In this document: positions 1 to 8,184 of the stretch, in pieces | How the letters are laid out: every line of letters starts with the position of its first letter | Numbering within the stretch: position 1 is the stretch's first letter | Assembly (NCBI GenBank): GCA_030447925.1 | Contig: JAUJNX010000011.1 | Location: 1-64,000, forward strand | DNA length: 64,000 nt | From: Egibacteraceae bacterium | GTDB taxonomy: Bacteria; Actinomycetota; Nitriliruptoria; Euzebyales; Egibacteraceae | Direction: 5' to 3' | The notes under the pieces: generated by a model | The model's database searches: none | Seen by the model: the letters and a program-made list of their open reading frames with translations, nothing else | Told to the model about the DNA's origin: nothing | Translations under genes and position numbers: made by a program

Positions 1-10
1 GGCGGGCGCT

Positions 11-442
11 TTGCGTCTGGTGTGTTTGGCCGGGGCGGCCGCGGCCCGCCCCGGGCCCCGGGACCCGGTGATGGTCCCCGACGTCGTCTGGCCGCTGCTG
101 GCCGACGCCGCGCTGACCGCGGCCGTTCCGCTGCTCACCCCTTCCTGCCGCCACGCGCTGGCGCCGGCCGCTGGTCCGGCGCCGCAGGGCCGCAACCTGG
201 CCGCCGCGCTGCCGGGCGACCCGGTCGCCGAGCTGACCGCCGACGCCGTCCGCCTGCGCGGCGAGCTGGGCGCCGCCCTGCGCGACCGCGACGCGGTCAC
301 CGCCGCCCTGTCGGACGTGCTGGACCAGCTGGCCGCCGCCTCCCGGCTGTCGGACTGCCTGGACGCGGCCGCCGACGCCGCCGAGCTGCTCGACGACCTC
401 GCCGCTGACGACGCCGCCCCGCCCGCGGCCCGCGCCGCCTAA
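11..442 (+). CDS. Hypothetical protein of the integrated element (5' end uncertain)
   Basis: No family is recognised. The frame is open to the left edge, so the start at the TTG used here is arbitrary; an internal ATG at 71 or a start outside the window are equally possible. The C-terminal half is rich in Ala, Asp and Leu (repeated LRGELGAALRDRDAV and LDDLAADD stretches) and should be largely helical, perhaps a short coiled coil. Its stop is 17 bases before the next start, so it probably belongs to the same rightward operon as the conjugation genes. Confidence 0.45.
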   Translation: MRLVCLAGAAAARPGPRDPVMVPDVVWPLLADAALTAAVPLLTPSCRHALAPAAGPAPQGRNLAAALPGDPVAELTADAVRLRGELGAALRDRDAVTAALSDVLDQLAAASRLSDCLDAAADAAELLDDLAADDAAPPAARAA

Positions 443-459
443 CCCGCATGGAGCCCGTG

Positions 460-999
460 ATGCCCCGCCCGACGCCGTCTCCCGCCCTCCAGCCGATCAC
501 CGCGCCGCTGCTGCCCGCCGCCGGCGGGCGGTGGGCGGCGGTCACCGCCGACCCGACCTCTGCCCCTGCCGGGGTGCGCGCGTGCACCCCGGAACTGGCC
601 GCCTGGCTGATCAGCGAGGGCCTGGCGGTCGCGGTCGCCGCCGAGGCCGGCCCCTACCGCCAGCTGCTGCACCTGCCCCGCGCCCGCCGCGCCCGGCCCG
701 CCGGCGCGACCGTGCGGGCCCTGTGCCCCCGTACCTCGTCCTCGTCCCGTCTGAGCAAGGAGACGCCCATGCCCACCACCACCCGCACCGCCGCCGGCCG
801 TGAGGCGGCGGAGCTGCTCACGCCCGGCGAGGTCGGCCGGCTGTTCCGAGTGGACCCCAAGACCGTGACCAGGTGGGCCAAGACCGGCCGCCTCGCCTCG
901 GTCCGGACGTTGGGCGGGCACCGCCGCTACCCCGCCGACCAGCCCGCCATCCGCCAGGCCCGCGGCGACCACGCCCACGCCGCCGCTCTCGCCGGGTAG
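460..999 (+). CDS. BldC-like MerR-family DNA-binding protein, possibly with two starts
   Basis: The last 60-70 residues match the BldC family: LLTPGEVGRLFRVDPKTVTR is a MerR-type helix-turn-helix and is followed by the signature RTLGGHRRY. BldC proteins are small regulators of about 70 residues. Here the same frame stays open upstream: ATG 460 has GGAG six bases before it and adds about 103 residues of unknown sequence. A second ATG at 769 has AAGGAG at 757-762 and would give a normal-length BldC of 76 residues. Either one long protein or two products from one frame is possible; I favour 769 for the BldC product. BldC-like proteins are common near the left of AICEs, where they may control excision and transfer genes. 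Confidence 0.7.
   Translation: MPRPTPSPALQPITAPLLPAAGGRWAAVTADPTSAPAGVRACTPELAAWLISEGLAVAVAAEAGPYRQLLHLPRARRARPAGATVRALCPRTSSSSRLSKETPMPTTTRTAAGREAAELLTPGEVGRLFRVDPKTVTRWAKTGRLASVRTLGGHRRYPADQPAIRQARGDHAHAAALAG
757..762 (+). promoter_or_regulatory. Ribosome-binding site for the internal bldC-like start
   Basis: AAGGAG lies six bases before ATG 769, inside the longer open frame that begins at 460. It is a stronger site than the one before 460 and argues that the BldC domain is made on its own. Confidence 0.6.
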
Positions 1000-1115
1000 C
1001 GCCGCAGGGGCCACCGGACGCCGCGCCGCTGCAACCGCCAAGAAGCCTCGGCCGGCGTCCGGGACCGCCTGCTCCCCCTGTACCGCCTGGAATCGACGTA
1101 CCGGAGGTGCTGTTC

Positions 1116-1409
1116 ATGCTGTCCACACCCACGCCCGCTCACAACCTGCCCTCGCCGGGCTCGTGGCGGACCGAGCACGCCCGCCACCTGGTCGAGGTGA
1201 CCCGCGAGGCGCTGGACCGGTTCGACGCCGAGACCCGCCGGGGTCGCACGCCCGGTTCGCCGGCGCCGGACTACCCGTGGTGGTCGGGCTATCTGTTCCA
1301 GTCCGCACGGATCGTCGCCGACGAGCTGGACCGCCTCGCCGACCACCTCGACCAGCTCACCAAGCCCGCCCCCGCCGGCGTCGGTGAGGCCGGGGAGGTG
1401 GCCCGGTGA
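1116..1409 (+). CDS. Hypothetical protein of the element
   Basis: This is a 97-residue protein with no recognised domain. ATG 1116 is chosen because GGAGG sits eight bases upstream (1103-1107); the frame is open further upstream but has no better site. A central segment (WSGYLFQSARIVADELDRLA) is predicted amphipathic helix. The stop overlaps the GTG of the next gene by four bases, so it is translated in the same operon as the DUF6197 genes. Confidence 0.6.
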   Translation: MLSTPTPAHNLPSPGSWRTEHARHLVEVTREALDRFDAETRRGRTPGSPAPDYPWWSGYLFQSARIVADELDRLADHLDQLTKPAPAGVGEAGEVAR

Positions 1410-1807
1410 CCGCCACCCTCCCGACCGTTCAGCCGGTGCGTCCGCGCGGGGAGGTGGCGGTGTTGCGCGCCGCCCGCCGGCTGCTCACCGACCCGGCCGT
1501 GTGGGTGCAGGGCACCGCCGCGGTCAACCCGGCCGGCGAGCCGGTGACGTTCGATGATCCAACGGCGTGCGCGTTCTGCGCGGTCGCCGCGGTCGCCCGC
1601 GCGGCGGCGGTGCTTGGCGCGCCGGTGGATGCGGAGTGGGTAGCGACCGAGGCGCTGGAGGCCGCGGCCGCGCTGTTGCACGGCCAGCCGCCACAGGTGG
1701 TCAACGACGCGCCGGCCACCAGCCACGCCGAGGTGCTGGCGCTGCTGGACGTCGCAGCCGGCATCGCGTGGCCGGCAAGGGTGTGGAAGGCGGGTGGTCG
1801 GCGATGA
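1406..1807 (+). CDS. DUF6197 family protein (first of two)
   Basis: This 133-residue protein shows the pattern of the actinobacterial family DUF6197: a leading helix (AARRLLTDPAVW), a conserved CAFCAVAAV stretch with two cysteines, and a C-terminal VVNDAPATSHAEVLALLD block. The function of the family is unknown; members are frequent on actinomycete mobile elements and phages. The gene overlaps its neighbours by 4 bp on both sides (GTGA and ATGA), indicating coupled translation. The next gene carries a second, diverged copy of the same domain. Confidence 0.65.
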   Translation: MTATLPTVQPVRPRGEVAVLRAARRLLTDPAVWVQGTAAVNPAGEPVTFDDPTACAFCAVAAVARAAAVLGAPVDAEWVATEALEAAAALLHGQPPQVVNDAPATSHAEVLALLDVAAGIAWPARVWKAGGRR

Positions 1808-2547
1808 GCCTGCCGCTGCGCCGCATCGTCGTGGTGGTCGACCTCACCGGCGCGCCCGTGCTGGACGTGGACGCCGCGGCCGCCGAGCTGGAGCGGGTCG
1901 TCCGCGACCAGGCGGTCCTACCCGGCCGCCCGGCGGTCGGCGTCGCCGACGTGACCGTCTACGACCGCGGGCTGGTCGCCCCCGGCCTGCCCGAGTACGA
2001 CGACGCAGAGGACCCGGACCACGGCGGGGACCCCGTCGACCCGGCAGGGTCGGCGCTGGCGGTCCTGCACCGGGCCCGTGCGCTGATCGCCGATTCGGTC
2101 CGCTGGTGCACCCGCGCTCCCGCCCGCGATCTGGAGGGGGCGGAGGTCGCCCCTGATGACCCGGCGGCGGTCGCGTGGTGCGCGTCGGGGGCGCTGGACC
2201 GCGCCGCTCACGACCTCAACGTGTCGTGGGAGGTGTCGCACCGGGCGTGCCGGGCGCTGGAGGACGCCACCGTCCGCCTCCACGGCCACTACCTGCCGCA
2301 GGAGGTCAACGACCTCGCCGCCGACGCCGACGGCGGCCACACCGCGGTGGTGGAGCTGTACGACGCCGCCATCGCCGACCTCGCCGACACGACCGCCCCC
2401 GACGGCGGCCCGCTGGGGGTGGACGAGTGCGCCGCCCTGGCCGCCGCCGACGACACGGGCCGGGCGTCGGCGGACGTCGCCGCGGACTTCGCGGCGGTGT
2501 TGGACCGCGCCCGTGCCACCTGCCCGACCCTCGGAGAGGACTCCTGA
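1804..2547 (+). CDS. DUF6197 family protein (second, longer copy)
   Basis: ATG 1804 overlaps the previous stop. Residues 1-60 form a beta-rich segment of unknown role (IVVVVDLTGAPVLDVDAA). Residues about 78-185 repeat the DUF6197 pattern: ALAVLHRARALIADSVRWCT, AVAWCASGALDRAA and QEVNDLAADADGGHTAVVEL. It is thus a paralogue of the gene before it with an added N-terminal part and a short acidic tail. It lies upstream of the DUF2637 gene, with which it shares one base at the TGATG stop/start junction. Confidence 0.6.
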   Translation: MSLPLRRIVVVVDLTGAPVLDVDAAAAELERVVRDQAVLPGRPAVGVADVTVYDRGLVAPGLPEYDDAEDPDHGGDPVDPAGSALAVLHRARALIADSVRWCTRAPARDLEGAEVAPDDPAAVAWCASGALDRAAHDLNVSWEVSHRACRALEDATVRLHGHYLPQEVNDLAADADGGHTAVVELYDAAIADLADTTAPDGGPLGVDECAALAAADDTGRASADVAADFAAVLDRARATCPTLGEDS

Positions 2548-3326
2548 TGCGCCGCTTCCTCGTGATCCTGGCCCGCCTGGGGCTGCTGGTCATCACCGTG
2601 GTGACCTTCGTCACCTCCTTTGACGCGGTGGCCGAGGTCGCGGTGTCGCTGGAGGCGGTGGCGCCGGAGCTGGGCTGGACCATCCCCCTCGCCCTGGACG
2701 GGCTGATCGTCGTCGGCTCGGCGGTGTTGTGGACTGAGTCGCTGGAGGACCGCTGGCACGCCTTCCCCCTCGCGACCGTCGCCGCCGCCTCGGTGCTCAG
2801 CGTCACGGCGAACGTGGCCCACGCCGGCTCGAACGTGCTGTTGGGCCAGGTGCTGGCTGGTGTCCCGCCGGTCGCGTTGATCGTCGCCGTCGAGCTGGCT
2901 GCGTGGCAGCTCCGCAGGGCGTTTCGCCGTACCCGCGAGCAGGTCGCCGGGCCGGTGGCTGTCGACGCGGTCCGCGTCGACCCGCCCGCGGCGGGGGTGG
3001 ACCAGGTCCAGCCCGCGGCCGGTGAGCTGCCCATGCCCCCGGCGGGTCGTGTCCGGACGCCCCGCGCGGCGTCTGGGCCGGGGGAGCGGACCGTGGCGGC
3101 TCGGCGGGGGGAGGTGGCGCCGGAGGTGCTGTGGCCGCGGATCGCCGCCCACGTTACCGGCCACGCCGGCGGGCGGGTGTCGCAGCGGCAGCTCGCCGCG
3201 GCGCTGGGGGTCGGCCGCGGGTCGGTGCAACGGGCGATCGACGCCAACCGCGACGCCTGGACCGCCCTAACCGGCCCTCACGCCGACCCCGAGGGCGAGG
3301 GCGTGCGGGTGGAGGTGCCGGCGTGA
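2547..3326 (+). CDS. DUF2637 (Spd-like) membrane protein with C-terminal HTH
   Basis: Four membrane helices fill the first 120 residues (about 5-28, 45-63, 72-92 and 101-119), as in DUF2637 proteins, the family that includes plasmid-spread proteins of Streptomyces mobile elements. A proline-rich linker follows. Residues about 190-240 hold a helix-turn-helix-like segment (RVSQRQLAAALGVGRGSVQR), so the protein may link the membrane to DNA. GGAGAGGA at 2532-2539 precedes ATG 2547. The stop overlaps the GTG of traB by four bases, which fits a shared role in conjugal DNA spreading. Confidence 0.75.
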   Translation: MRRFLVILARLGLLVITVVTFVTSFDAVAEVAVSLEAVAPELGWTIPLALDGLIVVGSAVLWTESLEDRWHAFPLATVAAASVLSVTANVAHAGSNVLLGQVLAGVPPVALIVAVELAAWQLRRAFRRTREQVAGPVAVDAVRVDPPAAGVDQVQPAAGELPMPPAGRVRTPRAASGPGERTVAARRGEVAPEVLWPRIAAHVTGHAGGRVSQRQLAAALGVGRGSVQRAIDANRDAWTALTGPHADPEGEGVRVEVPA

Positions 3327-5612
3327 ACCACGGGCACGAGCACGAGGTCCGGCCCGGACGGCGGGCGGGGATGGGCAGCGGACAGGAGGAGCGCGCGGTG
3401 GACCAGCACGAGCAGGGCCGGGAGTCCGAGGGGGCGGAGGTGGTGGTGTTGGACGTGACCCGCAACCGCAGCGCCTCGGTGGACCACGACAACGTGGACC
3501 GGGACGTCGACGCCGAGCGTGAGGAGGGGGTGGTGGCGGGCGAGCTGGTGGACCCGGCGGGGCTGGCGGGTCCGCCGACGCCGGGGTGGCTGGACCGTGC
3601 TCGCACCGCCGAGCGCCGCCCGGTCGTTCCGACGTGGCTGCGCAACCGCGGCGATGTCGCGGCGGCGGTGCGGTGGGCGGGCGGGTTCTACGGCCACACC
3701 CTCGCCTACCACCTGGCCCGGCTGCCGGTGTACGTCGCTCGGCTGGTCTGGCGGGCGCCGTTCGGGGCGGTGCGCCTGGCGGTCGAGGCGGTGCGCTGGG
3801 AGTTCGACACCCAGTCCGCCCCGGTCATCAATGCCGTGGTGCGCCGGGAGAACGCCGAGGAGTACCTGAAGCTGACCCGTCAGCGTGACGGCAGGGTCCG
3901 GTGGCGGACCATGCTGACCGCCGCCGTCGCGGTCGGCTGCGTCGCCGGCGCGGTGCAGATCGCCGGCGCCGACCCGGTGTGGCAGTGGCTCGCCGCCGCC
4001 GTGCTGGTGGCGCTGTTGGGGGTGGCGGGGTCGCCGGCGGATCGACCGCTGATCGACCGGGCGGTCATCCCCGAGGCGCAGGCCCCCAAGCTCACCAGCG
4101 ATGTGGTGATCCGGGCGCTGTCCACGTTGGGGATCGTGGGGATCAACCAGACCTTGGCCAAGGGGCTGCCGATCGAGTTCCCCGCCCCGATCACCCGCGA
4201 CGGGCCCGGCTACCGCGCCGATGTCAACCTGCCCTACGGCGTCACCGCCGCCGATGTCTTGGAACGCCGCCGCCAGCTCGCGTCCGGGCTGCGCCGCCCG
4301 CTGGGCTGCGTGTGGCCGGAGCCCGTGGCGGAGGTACATGAGGGGCGGCTGGTGTTGTGGGTCGCCGACACCGACATGTCCCGCCAGCCGCCGGCCGCCT
4401 GGCCGCTGGCCCGCAAGGGCACGGCGGATCTGTTCAAGCCGGTGCCGTTCGGCGTCGACCAGCGCGGCCGGCAGGTGTCGGTGCCGCTGATGTACGCCAA
4501 CGTCCTGATCGGCGCGATGCCGCGGGTCGGCAAGACCTTCGCGCTGCGGGTCCTGCTGCTGGCCTGTGCGCTGGATGTGCGCGCCGAGCTGCGGGTGTTC
4601 GAGCTGAAGGGCTCCGGTGACCTCGGCCCGCTGGAGCGCGTCGCCCACCACTACGCCTCCGGCGCCGACGACGACACCATCGAGCAGCTCATGGCCTCCC
4701 TGCGCGAGGTCTACCGGGAGCTGGACACCCGCGCGCGGACGATCCGGGAGCTGCCCCGCGAGCAGGCGCCGGAGAACAAGGTCACCCCCGAACTCGCCTC
4801 CAGAAAGGGTCTGGGTCTGCACCCGCTGGTCGTGGCCATCGATGAGTGCCAGGAGCTGTTCTCCCACCCCGAGCACGGCAAGGAGGCCGCGGTGCTGTGC
4901 ACCGCGATCATCAAGCGCGGCCCGGCGTTCGGGGTGATCCTGCTGCTGGCCACCCAACGCCCCGACAAGGACTCCCTGCCCACCGGCGTCAGCGCGAACG
5001 TGGGCATCCGCTTCTGCCTGCGGGTGATGGGCCAGGTCGAAAACGACATGGTTCTCGGCACGTCGGCGTACCGCAACGGTGATGGGCCAGGTCGAAAACG
5101 ACATGGTTCTCGGCACGTCGGCGTACCGCAACGGGCTGCGCGCGACCACGTTCACCTCCCGCGACCTGGGCATCGGCTACCTGCTCGGCGCCGCGGCCGA
5201 CCCTCAGGTCGTCCGCTCGGCCTACCTGGACGGCCCCGCCGCCGAGCGCGTCTGCGAACGCGCCCGCGCCCTGCGCGACAAGGCGGGCCGGCTGACCGGC
5301 CACGCCGCCGGCGACACCCAGGCCGCCCCGGCGGTGGCGGGGTCGCTGCTGGACGACGTCCTCGCCGTCGTCGGCGCCGGCGAGGCCAAGGTGTGGTCAG
5401 AGACGGTGATCGACCGGCTCGCCGAACTCCGCCCGGAGGTGTACGGCGGCTGGGAGCCCGAGCAGCTCGCTGGCGCGCTGCGCCCGCACGGGATCGAGAC
5501 GGTGCAGATCAGCCGGCGCATCGACGGCCGTCAGGTCAACCGGCGCGGCATCGACCGCGCCACCATCGCCGCCGTAGTCACCGAGCGTGACCGCCGACGG
5601 GGGACCGGCTGA
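3323..5612 (+). pseudogene. traB: TraB/FtsK-SpoIIIE DNA translocase, frameshifted by a tandem duplication
   Basis: This is the conjugal DNA pump of the element: an FtsK-type ATPase that moves double-stranded DNA between mycelial cells. GTG 3323 overlaps the upstream stop. Two membrane segments (near residues 197-216 and 220-238) are followed by the ATPase core with Walker A GAMPRVGKT near residue 400 and Walker B LVVAIDECQELF near 505. The frame breaks at a 55-bp exact duplication (5025-5079 and 5080-5134). The first frame runs on uselessly to 5590, while the true C-terminal 175 residues, including the likely DNA-recognition winged helix, continue in another frame to 5612. Removing one repeat copy restores a protein of about 744 residues, so this is either a recent mutation or an assembly error. 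Confidence 0.85.
5025..5134 (+). repeat. Two exact 55-bp tandem copies inside traB
   Basis: Positions 5025-5079 and 5080-5134 are identical, starting TGATGGGCCAGGTCGAAAAC. Because 55 is not a multiple of three the duplication shifts the traB frame. Confidence 0.95.
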
Positions 5613-5621
5613 CCGGTGACC

Positions 5622-5713
5622 GCCGCTACCGGTAGCGGCGCACGCCGCTACCGGTAGCACCCCCGCTAGCACCCCACATAGCCGCTGGCCAGCGGCGTAG
5701 CAGCTAGCACCCC
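5622..5713. repeat. Palindromes and short repeats after traB: candidate clt transfer locus
   Basis: This gene-free stretch of about 140 bp is dense in repeats. GCCGCTACCGGTAGCGGC (5622-5639) is a perfect 18-bp palindrome made of two inverted GCCGCTAC words, and a third copy follows at 5644-5651. GCCGCTGGCCAGCGGC (5681-5696) is a second perfect palindrome. TAGCACCCC occurs three times (5655, 5667 and 5705). In Streptomyces plasmids TraB binds an adjacent locus, clt, through 8-bp repeats, so position and repeat length fit. Assignment to clt is inference; a replication or regulatory site is the alternative. Confidence 0.5.
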
Positions 5714-5752
5714 CAGCCTCGCCATGCCCGAAACCGCTCCTGGAGGCCCCTG

Positions 5753-5989
5753 GTGACCGTCACACCCGACCTGCTACTCCTCCTCGCCCTCATCACGTTC
5801 GGTTACGTGCTCGTGTGTGCCGTCTGGCCGTACCGGCCCTGCCGGCGGTGCGGCGGGACCGGCAAGCTGCACGGCGGCTTCGGCGGCATCCGCTACTGCC
5901 CCCGCTGCAACCACACCGGACTGCGCCTGCGCCTGGGTCGCCACCTGTACAACCTGCTGCGCCGCGCCGAACGCGAGGGCAACCGATGA
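5753..5989 (+). CDS. Small membrane-anchored zinc-finger protein
   Basis: This 78-residue protein has one N-terminal membrane helix (LLLLLALITFGYVLVCAVW) followed by two CxxC pairs of the DnaJ zinc-centre type: CRRCGGTGK and CPRCNHTG. GTG 5753 is chosen because GGAGG (5742-5746) lies six bases upstream. It starts a run of four overlapping small genes after traB. Its role in the element is not known. Confidence 0.65.
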   Translation: MTVTPDLLLLLALITFGYVLVCAVWPYRPCRRCGGTGKLHGGFGGIRYCPRCNHTGLRLRLGRHLYNLLRRAEREGNR

Positions 5990-6192
5990 CCGCCCCCGCC
6001 ACGGCCCCTGTCGCCGCGGGCGGCGAGGTGCGCCGGCGGGCGGCGGAGCTTATCGCCGCCGCCCTGCACGGCCCCGCCGGCATCCGCTGGGTGTTCCACC
6101 CCGACGCCTGCCCCACCTGCACCCGCGCCCTGACCGTCGCCGGCCAGCTCGCCGAGCGCGGCCTCCTGGTGGGCCAGGAGGGGCGGTCGTGA
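5986..6192 (+). CDS. Small hypothetical protein with a CPTC pair
   Basis: This 68-residue protein begins at an ATG that overlaps the previous stop (ATGA). It is mostly helical with one CxxC pair (DACPTCTRAL) that may bind metal with a partner. No family is recognised; tight overlap on both sides supports expression within the element operon. Confidence 0.5.
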   Translation: MTAPATAPVAAGGEVRRRAAELIAAALHGPAGIRWVFHPDACPTCTRALTVAGQLAERGLLVGQEGRS

Positions 6193-6437
6193 CCTTCCCG
6201 CTGGAGGTCTGGCTGTCGGGCACCCCCGCCGAGCTGGACGCCGCCGTCGCCGCGCTCACCACCACCGGCCGCCTCACCCACACCGCCCCGCGCGTGGCGC
6301 TGCCCGGCGACCCCGGCCGCCACCGCCTGTACCTGCAGCTGCACGTTCAGCCCACGGCCGAGCCGGCGGCGCGGCGGCGGGCGCACCGGTCGACGCGCGG
6401 GCGGCTGCCGGTGGTCGGGGACGGGGTGCCGCAGTGA
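6189..6437 (+). CDS. Small hypothetical protein of the element
   Basis: This 82-residue protein starts at a GTG overlapping the preceding stop and ends overlapping the next start. The predicted fold alternates strand and helix (LEVWLSGTPAELDAAVAALT, then RLYLQLHVQP), with a basic arginine-rich C-terminus. No family is recognised. Confidence 0.45.
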   Translation: MTFPLEVWLSGTPAELDAAVAALTTTGRLTHTAPRVALPGDPGRHRLYLQLHVQPTAEPAARRRAHRSTRGRLPVVGDGVPQ

Positions 6438-7105
6438 TGGGCCGCACCCACGCCCTGTCCGGCGCGTCCGCCTGGCTCACGCTTGCCCCCGCGATCGCGG
6501 ACAGCGCGGGGCTGCCCATCGGCGCGGCCGAGCTGCTCGCCGGCACTGCGGTCGCCGCCGGCGCCGCGATGCTGCCCGACCTGGACCACCCCTCCGCCGG
6601 GATCGCCGGGACCCTCGGCCCCGTCACCCGCCTGCTCACCCGCGCCGTCGCCGCGCTGGCGGGCGGCCACCGGCAGGCCACCCACGGCCTCGTGTTCGTG
6701 GCGCTGTGCGCGGTCGGCGCCGCGGCCGCCGTCGCGGCCGGTGCAACCGCTGCGCTGGTGGTGGCGGGGGTGTGCGTCGCGTTCGGGCTGCGTGCGCTCG
6801 GACCGGACGAGCTGCGCGACGACCCGATCCTGGACCTGGAGCTCGCCGCCGCGGCGGCAGGGGTGACCGCCCTCGCCGCCGCGACCGTCGCCACCTGGTC
6901 CTGGCTGCCCGCCGCCGTCGGCCTCGGCTGCCTCCTGCACATCGCCGGCGACGCGCTCACCCCCCGAGGCGTGCCTCTGTGGTGGCCACAGCCGACCCGG
7001 ATCGGCGTCGCCGTGTTCACCACCGGGTCGTGGGCGGAGCGGGCGCTCCAGGCGGTCCTGGCGTTCGCGTTGCTGCTGCTCACCGGCTGGCGGCTCACCC
7101 CATGA
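6434..7105 (+). CDS. YdjM/YbcI-type inner-membrane metal-dependent hydrolase
   Basis: The protein has the DUF457/YdjM layout: an N-terminal GRTHALSG, then LPDLDHPSA, HRQATHGL and a late LLHIAGDALTPRG. These conserved His and Asp residues bind the metal. Several membrane helices lie between the motifs. Family members are membrane hydrolases of uncertain substrate, some under SOS control in other bacteria. GTG 6434 overlaps the upstream stop, and ATG 6437 is an equally good start. It is a common accessory gene in actinomycete mobile elements. Confidence 0.75.
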   Translation: MMGRTHALSGASAWLTLAPAIADSAGLPIGAAELLAGTAVAAGAAMLPDLDHPSAGIAGTLGPVTRLLTRAVAALAGGHRQATHGLVFVALCAVGAAAAVAAGATAALVVAGVCVAFGLRALGPDELRDDPILDLELAAAAAGVTALAAATVATWSWLPAAVGLGCLLHIAGDALTPRGVPLWWPQPTRIGVAVFTTGSWAERALQAVLAFALLLLTGWRLTP

Positions 7106-7182
7106 CCAGCCGCAGCGCTCGCGCCCCACCAGCCGAGTCCCGTTCGTGCTGCTCGTGCCCGCCGTCGTGCAAGGAGCCCCGC

Positions 7183-8033
7183 ATGCCCCCCGCCCACCGA
7201 CCCGCCACACCCGGCGCCGCCTCGCGTACCGGGGCGGCGGCGCTGCGCTACGCCGCCCTCGGCTGGCCCGTCCTGCCGCTGCACACCCCCCGCCCCGACG
7301 GCGGCTGCTCCTGCCAGCGGCGCGACGGGTGCGGGCAGGTGGGCAAGCACCCTCGGATCGCCCGTGGCCTGCACGCCGCCGCGACTGACCACGTCCAGGT
7401 GATGCGGTGGTGGGTCCGGTGGCCGGCGGCCAACGTCGCGGCGGTCACCGGCACCCGCTCGGGCCTGCTGGTGGTCGACGTCGACGGCGACGCCGGCGAG
7501 CAGACCCTCCGCGATCTGGAGGCCGCCCGAACGCCGCTGCCGGCCACCCGCGAGCAGCGCACCGGCGGCGGCCGGCATCTGCTGTTCGCCCACCCCGGCC
7601 GCCCGGTGCCCAACAGCGCCGGCAAGTTCGGCCCCGGTGTCGACGTCCGCGGCGACGGCGGATTCATCGTCGCCGCCCCCTCCCGCCACGCCACCGGCGC
7701 CGTCTACGCCTGGCGGCAACCGGCCGTCCCCATCGCGCCGGCGCGGCGGTGCCGGACGAGGTGGCGGTGCGGTCGCGGTACGCCCGCGCCGCCCTCGCCC
7801 GCGAGGCCGACCGCGTCCGCGCCGCTCAGCCCGGCGGCCGGAACGTTGCGCTGAACGCCGCGGCCTTCGCGCTCGGCACCCTCGCCGGCGCCGGCGCGCT
7901 CACCGCCGCCGACGTCCACGCCGTGCTGCTGCCCGCCGCCGCCGCGGCCGGACTCGGCGAGCGCGAGGCGCACGCCACGATCGCGTCGGGGCTGCGCGCC
8001 GGCGCCGCCCGCCCACGGCAGGCCCGCCCATGA
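7183..8033 (+). pseudogene. Bifunctional DNA primase/polymerase (Prim-Pol), one-base frameshift
   Basis: Residues 1-180 are an archaeo-eukaryotic-primase domain of the type used as a replication initiator by Prim-Pol AICEs. ALRYAALGWPVLPLHTP opens the domain, VVDVDGD carries the catalytic acidic pair, GGGRHLLF the conserved His, and VDVRGDGGFIVAAPS closes it. ATG 7183 follows AAGGAG (7171-7176); an in-frame ATG at 7102 lacks such a site. The frame is lost near 7730-7742, where one base appears to be missing. The expected C-terminal helical part (VPDEVAVRSRYARAALA) continues in another frame to 8033, and the shifted frame stops at 7854. Confidence 0.75.
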
Positions 8034-8184
8034 CCACCCGCCGCCGGCGCCGGGCGGGCCGCCGCTTCACGTCGTCCGACCCGGCGACCCGCCACCACCC
8101 GCCAGTGCCGCCCGCACCACCATCGCGAGCGCGGCGGAGCGCGGGGATGGGCAGCCCCCCGCCGGCCGCCCGCAGCCGGCGCCG

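Noticed and set aside
7102..7182. ATG 7102 as the Prim-Pol start
   Set aside because: It overlaps the previous stop but adds a Cys/Ser-rich segment unlike the family. ATG 7183 has AAGGAG and begins next to the conserved domain.
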